Of a stretch of 64,000 nucleotides of DNA, positions 8,196-16,286 are shown in pieces. The position numbers and the translations under genes are program-made. Source of the DNA: Haemophilus parainfluenzae (GTDB taxonomy: Bacteria; Pseudomonadota; Gammaproteobacteria; Enterobacterales; Pasteurellaceae); contig NZ_CP063121.1 in NCBI RefSeq assembly GCF_014931415.1, positions 1,116,001-1,180,000 of the forward strand. Reading direction: 5' to 3'. Under the pieces are notes generated by a model. That model searched no databases. It was not told the origin of the DNA and saw nothing but the letters and a program-made list of their open reading frames with translations. The stretch's first letter is position 1, and every line of letters starts with the position of its first letter.

Positions 8196-8440
8196 ATTGA
8201 TTTCTCCTAAATCACAAAATTAACTGTCAAGATTGTGCATTTTTTACATCTAATCCTTAAGGGTAAATTCAGTAAAAAACACAGAGATTTTTTAACACAA
8301 CCACGAAAGGCAAAGGCTTTTTTTCGTTAAGGTAAGGGGCTTGTCCCCTTACCTTTAAAAGGCCTTTTAGTGAGCCGATCACAAACTATATAAATTAGCC
8401 GATTACAAACTAGAAGATCCAACGTTCACAAATGTGAATG
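8196..8440. other. noncoding gap upstream of ssb with hairpins and a direct repeat
   Basis: No gene is visible in these 245 bases. They hold an 11-base-pair perfect hairpin AAGGTAAGGGG/CCCCTTACCTT (8329-8355) lacking a clear T tract, a 15-base direct repeat GCCGATYACAAACTA (8374-8388 and 8398-8412), and the start of an inverted repeat AGAAGATC/GATCTTCT (8411-8418, 8450-8457) that straddles the DUF3158 stop codon. A promoter for ssb probably lies here but I cannot fix it. Confidence 0.4.
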
Positions 8441-8929
8441 TTATAAATGATCTTCTATCTCTTTAATTTTATCTACCGCACTTGATACCTGTCTCATCAT
8501 AAAATTTAGTACGGAGACCTGCAGATTAATCAAAATGCGTTCTTTCTCAGCTGAGACAAGTTTTTGTCGTAAGTCTGAAGATAACTGAGGATTATTAAAT
8601 ACCGGATTTAACACAGCATCACCAGTCTTAGAGGCTTGAAAACTGCGCCAGCGTAAAAACGTCCCACCGGATGATGAAGCTTTATCTCGGATCATGTGAA
8701 TAGGTAATACACTAAGTTCACTTTTACGAACGTTCTGCAACATTTCATTCTGCTGCAACATTAAAGCTTCACGGACTGTAGCAAGGGATTCAGCTAGTAA
8801 TTCATACTGTTGCACTGAGTCTAACTCACTGAATAACTGTTTCAGCGAGTCATTAAGTGGGGTTGTGCGTCCTAATTGTTTATACATATCAGAAGGAATG
8901 AGCACGTTATCCATAATCCCAATCTCCAT
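8441..8929 (-). CDS. DUF3158 family ICE protein
   Basis: The 162-residue product shows the DUF3158 pattern: a central GGTFLRWRSFQASKTGDAVLNPVF stretch followed by LRQKLVSAEKERILINLQVSVLNFMMRQVSSA. The family occurs next to TIGR03761 proteins in PFGI-1-type ICEs and has no known activity. Its ATG overlaps the TIGR03761 stop codon by one base (TAATG), implying translational coupling. An inverted repeat (8411-8457) overlaps its own stop codon. Confidence 0.7.
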   Translation of the reverse strand: MEIGIMDNVLIPSDMYKQLGRTTPLNDSLKQLFSELDSVQQYELLAESLATVREALMLQQNEMLQNVRKSELSVLPIHMIRDKASSSGGTFLRWRSFQASKTGDAVLNPVFNNPQLSSDLRQKLVSAEKERILINLQVSVLNFMMRQVSSAVDKIKEIEDHL

Positions 8930-9684
8930 TATTCAGTTTTATTTGCTGTAATTTTGACTTCAACAGAGCCATTATCATCTGATTCAGCAAGTGATGATTT
9001 TTTAATTGTTGGAGCAAATGTTGCACGTGTTGTACCGGAAAGCACATCAGGCGTTAAGGTATATTTCATACGTTTTACAGCAGCTTGATAGCGAGCGTTA
9101 TTTTCAAGCGCATCTTGGCGTGTAATACCGGAATTTCGGTAATTCTCAAGCACACCAAATGCACGACGAATTAATTTAGCACCGGATTCTAACCAATCAT
9201 ACGCATCATCTTTTGTAAGTAATGCAATATGTGAAGCGGTCATCACTGTACGAGCTAACGAATCAAAATCAGCCAAAAGATACAATAATTGATAACCCAG
9301 CTGAGTATTCACAAAAATAGGGTATTGAATCGGAGCAATATTGGCGCAACGCTCAATTTGAAAGTTTTCAGGGATTTTCTCACTGTAGAGATTAACCATT
9401 CTCCAGGTCATATCTTGCATCTCTTTTCTAAACCCTAAGACTTTTTGTTCAAAACGAAGTAGATAATCATCAGCATAAGGATCATCTTGTTCGGCAGCTT
9501 GCTGAATTTGACTCAATAGAGATAGAGCATTAGGAATACTGAGAATTGATGATGTAACGACTTCCCCGGCTTCATTTTTAACTAAGTCACGACCATTCCA
9601 AAGACGTGTTGCATACTGAGTATGAAGCGTAAATGTAATCTCACTGCGTAACGGCCCAAGTTGTTGGTTGTATGTTGTTGTCAT
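8929..9684 (-). CDS. TIGR03761 (PFL_4669-type) ICE protein
   Basis: The 251-residue product fits the TIGR03761 family: LGPLRSEITFTLHTQYATRLWNGRD at the start, AAEQDDPYADDYLLRFE, YPIFVNTQLGYQLLYLLADFDSLARTVMTASHIALLTKDDA in the middle, and DVLSGTTRATFAPTIKKS at the end. Its function is unknown; it is a core marker of this ICE class. The probable ribosome-binding site is AAAGG about ten bases before the ATG. Four 36-bp hairpin repeats lie directly upstream. Confidence 0.85.
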   Translation of the reverse strand: MTTTYNQQLGPLRSEITFTLHTQYATRLWNGRDLVKNEAGEVVTSSILSIPNALSLLSQIQQAAEQDDPYADDYLLRFEQKVLGFRKEMQDMTWRMVNLYSEKIPENFQIERCANIAPIQYPIFVNTQLGYQLLYLLADFDSLARTVMTASHIALLTKDDAYDWLESGAKLIRRAFGVLENYRNSGITRQDALENNARYQAAVKRMKYTLTPDVLSGTTRATFAPTIKKSSLAESDDNGSVEVKITANKTE

Positions 9685-9710
9685 GTTATGTCACCTTTCA
9701 TTATTTGATT

Positions 9711-9854
9711 AAAATTTGTACTTTGTAAAGCCCCTTTACAGTGGTTAATTTTTGTTCACTGTGCAACCCTAGCACACTGGTTAAAATTTGTACTTTGTAA
9801 AGCCCCTTTACAGTGGTTAATTTTTGTACTTTGTAGAATCCTTCTACACTATTC
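9711..9854 (-). repeat. four tandem 36-bp hairpin repeats
   Basis: Units at 9711-9746, 9747-9782, 9783-9818 and 9819-9854. Each holds a short palindrome. On the minus strand the stems are TGTAAAG/CTTTACA (units 1 and 3, which are identical), TGTGC/GCACA (unit 2) and TGTAGAA/TTCTACA (unit 4), with GGG or GGA at the loop. Stem bases change in compensating pairs, so the fold is conserved rather than the sequence. The array fills the gap between the STY4528-type gene and TIGR03761, in the leader of the latter. Confidence 0.75.
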
Positions 9855-9872
9855 ACTTTTTATACAGCTTAT

Positions 9873-11096
9873 TCAATTGCAAATTGAAGCCTTAAATTGT
9901 CGAATGCGATCAGCTCTCGCTTTTCGCTCTTCTTCAGATTGCACTCGCATTGGTTTTATTGCGCTATCGGCTTTCACATTATTAACTAAGCTAGTTTCAT
10001 CATGTTGTGATAACCGATTTTTTGATGATAATGATTGCGCTTGTGTAGCCAAAAATTGTTCATACAAATATGGTTTAAATTCACCACGGTGTGCACGTTG
10101 GATTAATGTCACTACATAGCCTTGTGGTTTTTTCACTTCACCTTTTATCACACGCTGTTCAAGCTCAAATAAAATCGCTTTACAGATTCCTAAATCAAGT
10201 CCACGCATTGCTTGCATAATTGCTGTTTTTTCCAATGATGAAAACTGAATATTAGTCGGCCAGTCAATTTCATCCGCATTACCAGTACAGTACGTATTTA
10301 TATAAATACTAGTACTTGTACTGTACTGTGAAAAACCTGAGTTCCCTTTTGGAACTAAGTCTGAAATCAATGACTTATCATCATTTTGGGTACTGAGTTC
10401 CCTTTTGGAACTCTGCTTGATTTTACTGAGTTCCATTTTGGAACTAAGGTGATTTTTACTGAGTTCCCCTGTTTTTTCACTGAGTTCCTTATTGGAACTT
10501 AGTAAGTTTTCTTGAATAAATGTTGATTCTTCTTGCTCTGAAATATCCATTTTTGGACGTTTTTGATAGTCTTGAAGGCGAGCTCGCATCCAGTCAATGT
10601 GAGAAATATAATGCCACTGAGTATTATCCGAGAGCAGGTTTTCTACAATATGGTTTGCTACACCTCGCACAAAGTTATCTCGATGCTGAATGGATTTTTC
10701 AAGGAGTGCGATGTAATCATGGTTTAATTGAATCGTATCAATGATTGGCATAGGTTCATCATGAAGGATGTAAAAATTACCCAATACTTGACCTTGCTCA
10801 TTACGTACAGTTTCACAAAGTGTTAGCCAACGAGTTAATCTAAGTAATAACAACGTTTGGCTAACTAGCTTACGCGAGAGTTCTGCTTCATCATAAGGTT
10901 TATCTGAAAGTAATTTTGCAAGCACTTCGTATGATGGGAACATGCCTGATTGAAATTCTCTTGCTTTGTATTTTATAAGTTGCCATGCCAATTTTGCTCT
11001 TGATGTTAAATAAGGATCAAATAGCAAACGAGTTGGAACTGTTTCATGCTGGTTGCCAAAAAAGAGCAACCCATGCTCTTGTAATTTTGTTTCCAT
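9873..11096 (-). CDS. STY4528 family ICE replication protein
   Basis: The 407-residue product matches the STY4528 (pathogenicity-island replication protein) family: LFFGNQHETVPTRLLFDPYLTSRAKLAWQLIKY at residues 12-45, SYEVLAKLLSD and RLTRWLTLCETVRNEQGQVLGNFYILHDEP following. These look like a winged-helix DNA-binding region. The middle (about 195-265) is low-complexity Ser/Lys/Glu/Leu with repeated ELS units, encoded by palindromic iteron-like DNA. The C-terminal region has KKPQGYVVTLIQRAHRGEF. It may initiate autonomous ICE replication; this is inference from the family label and the embedded repeats. The site before the ATG is a hairpin ATTCTC/GAGAAT. Confidence 0.75.
   Translation of the reverse strand: METKLQEHGLLFFGNQHETVPTRLLFDPYLTSRAKLAWQLIKYKAREFQSGMFPSYEVLAKLLSDKPYDEAELSRKLVSQTLLLLRLTRWLTLCETVRNEQGQVLGNFYILHDEPMPIIDTIQLNHDYIALLEKSIQHRDNFVRGVANHIVENLLSDNTQWHYISHIDWMRARLQDYQKRPKMDISEQEESTFIQENLLSSNKELSEKTGELSKNHLSSKMELSKIKQSSKRELSTQNDDKSLISDLVPKGNSGFSQYSTSTSIYINTYCTGNADEIDWPTNIQFSSLEKTAIMQAMRGLDLGICKAILFELEQRVIKGEVKKPQGYVVTLIQRAHRGEFKPYLYEQFLATQAQSLSSKNRLSQHDETSLVNNVKADSAIKPMRVQSEEERKARADRIRQFKASICN
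10283..10499. other. iteron-like and AT-palindrome block inside the replication gene (possible origin)
   Basis: Within the STY4528-type gene lie perfect inverted repeats AGTTCC-N5-GGAACT at 10340-10356, 10396-10412, 10429-10445 and 10483-10499, plus a half site at 10462-10467. Three neighbours are 33 bp apart. Beside them is a 16-bp perfect AT palindrome (10294-10309) between 11-bp inverted arms CAGTACAGTAC (10283-10293) and GTACTGTACTG (10318-10328). Iterons beside an AT-rich palindrome inside an initiator gene recall the lambda O gene origin. Confidence 0.5.
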
Positions 11097-11199
11097 AATT
11101 TAATTCTCTCTGAGAATATTTCATTTTTATTGTTGCAATGTGCTTAAACATCTTTACAATAGCCAATGAACTTTCCCAAGTTCCTTACTAACGATATGA

Positions 11200-11247
11200 A
11201 TAACGCCCAACTTAACGTAACGCACTAGGTTGGGCGTTATGTTTTTT
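11200..11247. other. perfect 12-bp inverted repeat after the DUF2857 gene
   Basis: ATAACGCCCAAC (11200-11211) and GTTGGGCGTTAT (11229-11240) pair perfectly around a 17-base loop, with GTTTTTT on the rightward side. It directly follows the leftward DUF2857 stop codon. In the leftward direction the T run is weak, so it may be an attenuator or RNA-stability hairpin rather than a full terminator. The rest of 11097-11245 holds a small palindrome AACTT/AAGTT and no gene. Confidence 0.5.
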
Positions 11248-11797
11248 AAGCTGCATTCCAGCGGCTAACAAGTTTCCAGATTTCAGTTAAATTAATACCG
11301 GTTTCTTCCGCAATTAAAATTAACAGCTCTAGTCCTTCTGTTGATTCAATTGTTTGAACATCACCTTTATGATCTTGCCATAAGTCCCAAATTAATTTTT
11401 CTTCCTCTTCGGTTGCAGCTGGCTTACGTCCCATTGGTTCTTGTTTTCCAAGTAGGCTACGACGAGCAGATACTTTTGAAGTGGTTAAGCCGAAGTAGGA
11501 ATTGAGCATTTGGATGGATGCACCTAACATTAATGCGCGATCAATAAGGCGACGTTCTTGTGACGACATGCGTACTCGAGCCACTAATCGCCAAAATGCA
11601 TCGTGATTAATTTCAACTTTGGCAAAGGGAGCTTTGGTGTTAGCCAGTTCATAAACTTCCTCTGTGCTGAGTTTTTCAATTTCTTGCAATTCTTGTTTTG
11701 AGAAACCATAGTTCCGGCAAACATTGATATTGCCTTCTTGTAAATTAACCAAAATCTCATTCAATACCACTTGGTTTAAATTGCTGAACATGCTCAT
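11246..11797 (-). CDS. DUF2857 family ICE protein
   Basis: The 183-residue product resembles the DUF2857 (STY4526) family found between parB and STY4528 genes of ICEs. Features: LNEILVNLQEGNINVCRNYGFSKQELQEIEKLS, FWRLVARVRMSSQERRLIDRALMLGASIQMLNSYFGLTTSKVSARRSLLG, which looks like a helix-turn-helix, and GRKPAATEEEEKLIWDLW. It may be a transcription factor for the element; this is inference. Its ATG overlaps the parB stop (one base). Confidence 0.7.
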   Translation of the reverse strand: MSMFSNLNQVVLNEILVNLQEGNINVCRNYGFSKQELQEIEKLSTEEVYELANTKAPFAKVEINHDAFWRLVARVRMSSQERRLIDRALMLGASIQMLNSYFGLTTSKVSARRSLLGKQEPMGRKPAATEEEEKLIWDLWQDHKGDVQTIESTEGLELLILIAEETGINLTEIWKLVSRWNAA

Positions 11798-13497
11798 TAT
11801 GCATCTCCTTCTGAACGAATATAGCGAACGAGGCGAATTAAACGGAATAATTTAACTAGCGTGGTATCATCAATTTCTTGAGTATTGAGTAAATATTCCG
11901 GTAATAAGGTGAAAGATGTCTGTGGGTGCACATCTGTTTGTAATAAATTTAAGAAGTCATAACACATCTGTGCTACACCGCTCACATCTTTATCTAATGG
12001 TTTTACGCGGTAAGTGTAATCAACAGGCTCTTTTACTACATGTTCAATGTAGTCAGTTAATCCAACACTTTCCGCAATGTCGAGTGCTAGTGAATAAGCT
12101 TCTACTTTATGCTGACGACCAGGATAAATTTTCCAAATATCATCAACTGGTTGACGGCCTACGCAAGCAAAGCCTAATCCATTTTCTTCTGCACGTTGTT
12201 GACGTTGCTCCTGAATGCTCATGCCAGGAGTAATGCCAAATTGTTGAGTTAAATTTTTAGCAAAATCAAAAGAAAGCCCTTCTGAATTAGCATTAGTTTC
12301 ATCAAACTCTTCATCCTCTGTTTTATTATCTGCTTCATCCTCAAATGAAGGAGAAATTTCAACACTTGCTTGCTTTAATGCTGGCGCAGGTATTGATTTT
12401 TTTTCAGTAGTAGTCATTTTTGGAGTAGTGACTACACTAGGTTGAGATAATGTATCTAATGCGGTTTCTTGTGGCTGTGGTGTATTAAACGCTTGAACAT
12501 CTTGGATGCTTTCTTGTACGCTTTGCTGTATTTCGTGTTGTTTTTGCGCCATTTTCTTGAATTTTTGCTCATCGAGATCAATTTCAAGGTAAAGGACTTC
12601 ATAACTTACACGATCACCTAACATGGATGACATTTCATCAATGAGATGGTCTTGGAAGATTTTGATATGAAACGGTTGGTCATCATTACAACGAGCTAGG
12701 CTGTGTCCCCAAATTTCATCAAAGGTCACATCTAATTCAAATTGATAATTTTGCCAAATGGCTAAGGCGTTATTACGAATCGCAAGCAATTTATCAATTG
12801 GCGCATGACCTAAACCATTAAATAACACATCAGGAATATATGGATATAGGAAGTTTATGCACTTTTCCATCTTGGCAATTAAAGTATGAGATATGATATA
12901 TCCGTCTTTTTCTAACTCAGTAGATAGTTCACGAGAAGAAAGTGCTTTTCCTAACTTTTTCTCGTAGTATTCTTTGGCTTGCTGAATTCCTAACGCCTTC
13001 TCAATAAAGGTTAAATCTGCACGTGTATCATTTTCAATTAAATGACCAATAAGCAAATCTAATTCCGCTTCTACGCTATCAGCACTTTCACCTTTCCAAG
13101 GTTTATATAAGCATTCAATAGACCAAAAACGTTGATCTTGAGTCTCTGTAAATAGTTCTTTTAATGCTTGAATACGAGTATTCCCACCGTCAGCAATGAT
13201 ATAGAAAGGTTCACCAGGTCGTTGAGTGATATTGGGTTTGTGATCAAGACCACGACGACGAATTGACTCTTTAATCATTTCAAAGTTAGGATTACGTGTC
13301 TTACGAGGGTTGTGTTCATAAGGGCGTAATTTATCTAACGTAACGGTAATGTATTTAGATTGCGCAGGATAATGTGTTGCTGTTGTTGTTTGATAAGCAG
13401 CAGACTGATTATTAATAGGTTGAACATTTAATCCTTTCGCAATCGCGTCTAATTGACTTTGTTGTTTTTTATTTTTAGCAATAAATGGATTATTCAT
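11797..13497 (-). CDS. parB: ParB family ICE partition protein
   Basis: A 566-residue ParB-like protein of the ICE type. Residues 50-125 hold the ParB/Srx nuclease-like domain (ITVTLDKLRPYEHNPRKTRNP; IKESIRRRGLDHKPNITQR; YIIADGGNTRIQALKEL), and a KorB/ParB-like helix-turn-helix follows (SSRELSTELEKDGYIISHTLIAKMEK). A long polar linker (about 320-400) leads to a C-terminal domain. It is much longer than chromosomal ParB (about 300), as in other PFGI-1-type elements. It overlaps dnaB by eight bases. With ParA it should stabilise the excised element. Confidence 0.85.
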   Translation of the reverse strand: MNNPFIAKNKKQQSQLDAIAKGLNVQPINNQSAAYQTTTATHYPAQSKYITVTLDKLRPYEHNPRKTRNPNFEMIKESIRRRGLDHKPNITQRPGEPFYIIADGGNTRIQALKELFTETQDQRFWSIECLYKPWKGESADSVEAELDLLIGHLIENDTRADLTFIEKALGIQQAKEYYEKKLGKALSSRELSTELEKDGYIISHTLIAKMEKCINFLYPYIPDVLFNGLGHAPIDKLLAIRNNALAIWQNYQFELDVTFDEIWGHSLARCNDDQPFHIKIFQDHLIDEMSSMLGDRVSYEVLYLEIDLDEQKFKKMAQKQHEIQQSVQESIQDVQAFNTPQPQETALDTLSQPSVVTTPKMTTTEKKSIPAPALKQASVEISPSFEDEADNKTEDEEFDETNANSEGLSFDFAKNLTQQFGITPGMSIQEQRQQRAEENGLGFACVGRQPVDDIWKIYPGRQHKVEAYSLALDIAESVGLTDYIEHVVKEPVDYTYRVKPLDKDVSGVAQMCYDFLNLLQTDVHPQTSFTLLPEYLLNTQEIDDTTLVKLFRLIRLVRYIRSEGDA

Positions 13498-14845
13498 AAT
13501 ATCTATCCTGTGTCGTTAAATTCTCAAAAATGCTGTATTGACCTTGAAACAGTGTTTTTACTGTGGCTAACGGGCCATTACGCTGTTTACCAATGATGAT
13601 TTCCGCAATGCCTTTATCTTCTGTGTCAGGGTTATAGATTTCATCTCTATAAAGATGAATGATGACATCAGCATCTTGTTCAAGAGAGCCGGAGTCACGT
13701 AAGTCGGCATTGATTGGACGCTTATTAGCTCGATTTTCTAAACCTCGGTTTAGTTGAGATAATGCATAAATTGGGCATCCAGTTTCTTTGGCTAATTTCT
13801 TTAAATCATTGGATATTTCGGCAAGTTCTAAATTGCGATTTTCAGTTTTATTTCCAGTTCTCATTAGTTGGATATAATCAATGAAAATCGCTTTAGGTTT
13901 GCCGTATAGACGAGTGTTTTTACGTACTTTGGCGCGTAAACGATGAGGTGTTAAAGAAGCTTCATCATCAATTAACAAACGACCTTTCCAGTCTTTTTTA
14001 ATTGTCCCCATTGCATTAGCAAGGCGAGTCCATTCTTCCTCTTCAAGCTCAGTCGCTTGACGAATAGATTGCAAGCTGACGCGAGAGCGCATTGCCATAA
14101 AACGTTCTAATAGTTGATCAGCTGGCATTTCTTGACTGTAAAATTGGATAGGGCTGTCAGGAAATTTATCTAACGTACTTGCGGCAATCGTTTGTGCAAA
14201 GGTTGTTTTACCCATTGCTGGACGAGCTGCAATAATGATAAGTTCTCCTGGTTGACCGCCTGTTGTTGCTCTATCTAATTCAATAATGCCTGTTGGTGTT
14301 CCACTAACTGGATCGGCATTAATAGAGGACGTTTCCATGCGAGAAAGGATTCGCTCGAAACTTGCATTAAGATCAGCAACACCATCCGTCTCTTGTTCGA
14401 TGACAATATTGGTATATTGCTTATCAACACTTTCCTCAAAAGAAGTTAATTCAATCTCATCTTTTGAAGATTGCATTTCAGTTACAATAAACTGGCCCAG
14501 AGTCAAAAAACGACGTTGTTTGCTATAACGAGAAATAATCTCAGCATACGCAGTGATATTAGATGCAGAAGGGGTATTGTGAATAATGTCAGCTAAGTAT
14601 GCTAATCCCCCTATCTGATCAATCAGTTTTTTATCTTTGAAATACTGCTCCAAAGTTAAAATATCAGCGGGTTTTCCTTGTGTTAATAGATGGCTAACAC
14701 CTTCAAACAATACTTTATGAGCTGAGACATAAAAATCATCAGAGCGCAGTAAAGTTGCGATCTCATCAAATTTGTCATTATCAATAATGAGAGCACCAAT
14801 GACCGCACTTTCCGCTTCAATAGAAGCAATAAGTTTATCAGTCAT
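13490..14845 (-). CDS. dnaB: replicative DNA helicase DnaB (ICE copy)
   Basis: A 451-residue DnaB with the N-terminal dimer domain (SIEAESAVIGALIIDNDKFDEIATLLRSDDFY) and a RecA-like motor: Walker A in IIIAARPAMGKTTFAQ, FYSQEMPADQLLERFMA, Walker B in AIFIDYIQLM, and LSQLNRGLENRANKRPINADLRDSGSLEQDADVIIHLYRDE. The chromosomal gene should exist elsewhere; an element-borne copy beside parA and parB is typical of ICEHin1056-like ICEs. The stop codon of parA precedes it by one base, so the three genes form one operon. Confidence 0.93.
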   Translation of the reverse strand: MTDKLIASIEAESAVIGALIIDNDKFDEIATLLRSDDFYVSAHKVLFEGVSHLLTQGKPADILTLEQYFKDKKLIDQIGGLAYLADIIHNTPSASNITAYAEIISRYSKQRRFLTLGQFIVTEMQSSKDEIELTSFEESVDKQYTNIVIEQETDGVADLNASFERILSRMETSSINADPVSGTPTGIIELDRATTGGQPGELIIIAARPAMGKTTFAQTIAASTLDKFPDSPIQFYSQEMPADQLLERFMAMRSRVSLQSIRQATELEEEEWTRLANAMGTIKKDWKGRLLIDDEASLTPHRLRAKVRKNTRLYGKPKAIFIDYIQLMRTGNKTENRNLELAEISNDLKKLAKETGCPIYALSQLNRGLENRANKRPINADLRDSGSLEQDADVIIHLYRDEIYNPDTEDKGIAEIIIGKQRNGPLATVKTLFQGQYSIFENLTTQDRYYE

Positions 14846-14846
14846 A

Positions 14847-15683
14847 TTAGCCTTCCTTTTTCATTGGTTTATCAAAAAGTGTTTTAAATTGAGGGAGTAA
14901 CAAGCAACACAGTTCTTTGATAACAGGATATTCAGCTTGGCTATGGCGATAAACTGGCAATGAATAAGTTGCAGCTTCTCTATATGCCACATGCGCAGGG
15001 ATTGAAAAATCAAGGAAGGTTTTGCTTTCATCAAAATTGGTTTCAAATAGGACATGCAATTGATTGAGTACAAATTTCACGTCATTAGTATTATCAACGC
15101 AATTTGCGATAGCTTTGAGAGGTGGTAATTTGAAGCCAAATGATTCAAAGGTTTCTAAATCTTGATACATTCCGATAGTTCCACGGATAAATTCTTTCGC
15201 AGAAAGAATGTGTGGAAGAATAGGGCAGAATAGGATGTCAGCTGCTAAGACAGACATATCGACAGTAATGTCTCTAGTACCTCGAGTATCAACCACAATA
15301 ACATCATAATTATCAATGTTTTTAATTAAGTGACTAAATCGAATTGCACCATCAGGGGCATTACGTAGAGTTTGACTTACATTGTTTGATGGGTCATTTG
15401 ATTGAATTAAATCCAAATTTGGAATGGATGTTTTTGAAATGATATGGGAAGGTTCAATATCACGACGGGTTAAAAACTCATAAATACCACCGGGAGCTTC
15501 TTCAGTTAAAGCATAATAAGAGCTTAAGGTTGGTTGAGTATCAGTATCAATAAGAAGAGTTCTTAAACCGTGGTCAGCGCAGAACGCCCCAATATTGGCA
15601 GCATTTGTACTTTTTGCAGAACCGCCTTTAGTACAAGCGACAGTAATAATATAAGGTTTTTTAGAAATAGAAGAGAAGTCCAT
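14847..15683 (-). CDS. parA: ParA/Soj family partition ATPase
   Basis: The 278-residue product has a deviant Walker A motif near the start (VACTKGGSAKSTNAANIGAFCADHGLRTLLIDTDTQPTLSSYY), Walker B-like VIVVDTRGT and a ParA switch. It partitions the element together with ParB; in ICEs of this class the soj/parA gene marks the end next to the tRNA attachment site, as here. The ribosome-binding site GAGG lies six bases before the ATG. No terminator separates it from tRNA-Leu upstream, so tRNA-promoter read-through is possible. Confidence 0.92.
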   Translation of the reverse strand: MDFSSISKKPYIITVACTKGGSAKSTNAANIGAFCADHGLRTLLIDTDTQPTLSSYYALTEEAPGGIYEFLTRRDIEPSHIISKTSIPNLDLIQSNDPSNNVSQTLRNAPDGAIRFSHLIKNIDNYDVIVVDTRGTRDITVDMSVLAADILFCPILPHILSAKEFIRGTIGMYQDLETFESFGFKLPPLKAIANCVDNTNDVKFVLNQLHVLFETNFDESKTFLDFSIPAHVAYREAATYSLPVYRHSQAEYPVIKELCCLLLPQFKTLFDKPMKKEG

Positions 15684-15776
15684 AATTCCTCACCTAACGA
15701 TAATTAAAAATTAAAGTTAAGTATTGGACTAGGTACTGATTATTGGTTTGGAATTAGATGGTGCCCGAAGCCAGAC
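15684..15776. other. ICE end / attachment site at tRNA-Leu
   Basis: Element genes stop at parA and the 3' end of tRNA-Leu begins at 15759; everything beyond is core genome. ICEHin1056-type elements integrate at the 3' end of a tRNA-Leu gene and restore it. The core attachment sequence should therefore overlap roughly 15759-15776. The other end and the integrase lie outside the window, so the direct repeat cannot be verified. Confidence 0.55.
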
Positions 15777-15845
15777 TTGAACTGGCACGCCTCGAAAGGC
15801 GAGGGATTTTAAATCCCTTGTGTCTACCGATTCCACCACTCGGGC
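15759..15845 (-). tRNA. tRNA-Leu (UAA)
   Basis: An 87-base gene including the encoded CCA. Acceptor stem GCCCGAG pairs with CTTCGGGC, the anticodon stem-loop is GGGAT-TTAAAAT-CCC with anticodon TAA, there is a long variable arm (CTCGCCTTTCGAGG-type hairpin) and a GTTCAAGTC T-loop. It is the third gene of a Gly-Cys-Leu operon and the insertion target of the ICE. Confidence 0.97.
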
Positions 15846-15873
15846 ATCGAGTGATTAACTAACTGCGTGGTTA

Positions 15874-15947
15874 TGGAGGCGTGTCCCGGAGTCGAACCGA
15901 GCTACATGGATTTGCAATCCAGTGCATAACCGCTTTGCTAACACGCC
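15874..15947 (-). tRNA. tRNA-Cys (GCA)
   Basis: A 74-base gene with encoded CCA. Acceptor GGCGTGT pairs with ACACGCC, the anticodon loop ATTGCAAA holds GCA, and the T-loop is GGTTCGACTCC. It is the middle gene of the tRNA operon. Confidence 0.97.
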
Positions 15948-15954
15948 GTTAGTT

Positions 15955-16030
<76 letters not shown>

Positions 16031-16050
16031 ATACGCTGTTAGTGCGGTGA

Positions 16051-16078
16051 ATTTTACGGAAATTTTAAATTCTGTCAA
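16051..16078 (-). promoter_or_regulatory. promoter of the tRNA Gly-Cys-Leu operon
   Basis: On the minus strand TTGACA (16073-16078), a 16-base spacer and TAAAAT (16051-16056). Transcription would begin about 14 bases before tRNA-Gly. The -35 element is a perfect consensus. The rest of 16079-16286 shows no other feature beyond the metB leader. Confidence 0.75.
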
Positions 16079-16286
16079 TCGAAGATATGAAAAAAAAAAT
16101 TCAAATGTTGAAAAAATCTTCGTTTCGGTTGAAATTACAGCAAAATTTGACACAAGAATATAATTTTAGCTTAGTTTTCAATTTCTACTTTTATCGTGAT
16201 TGGGTTTGTGACAAAATTGGAGCGTTTTGTTCGCCATTAAATCAAGAAAAGCGCGGTCAAATTTTTGCATGTTTTAGAGGTAAATT

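Noticed and set aside
8329..8355. Rho-independent terminator
   Set aside because: The stem is perfect but neither side has a suitable T run directly after it, so it is listed only as a hairpin.
9711..9854. CRISPR array
   Set aside because: The units are directly adjacent with no spacers, and no cas genes are near.
9711..9854. Type III toxin-antitoxin RNA repeats (ToxI-like, also 36 nt)
   Set aside because: No ToxN-like gene lies on either side; the neighbours are clear ICE backbone genes and no pseudoknot pattern is evident.
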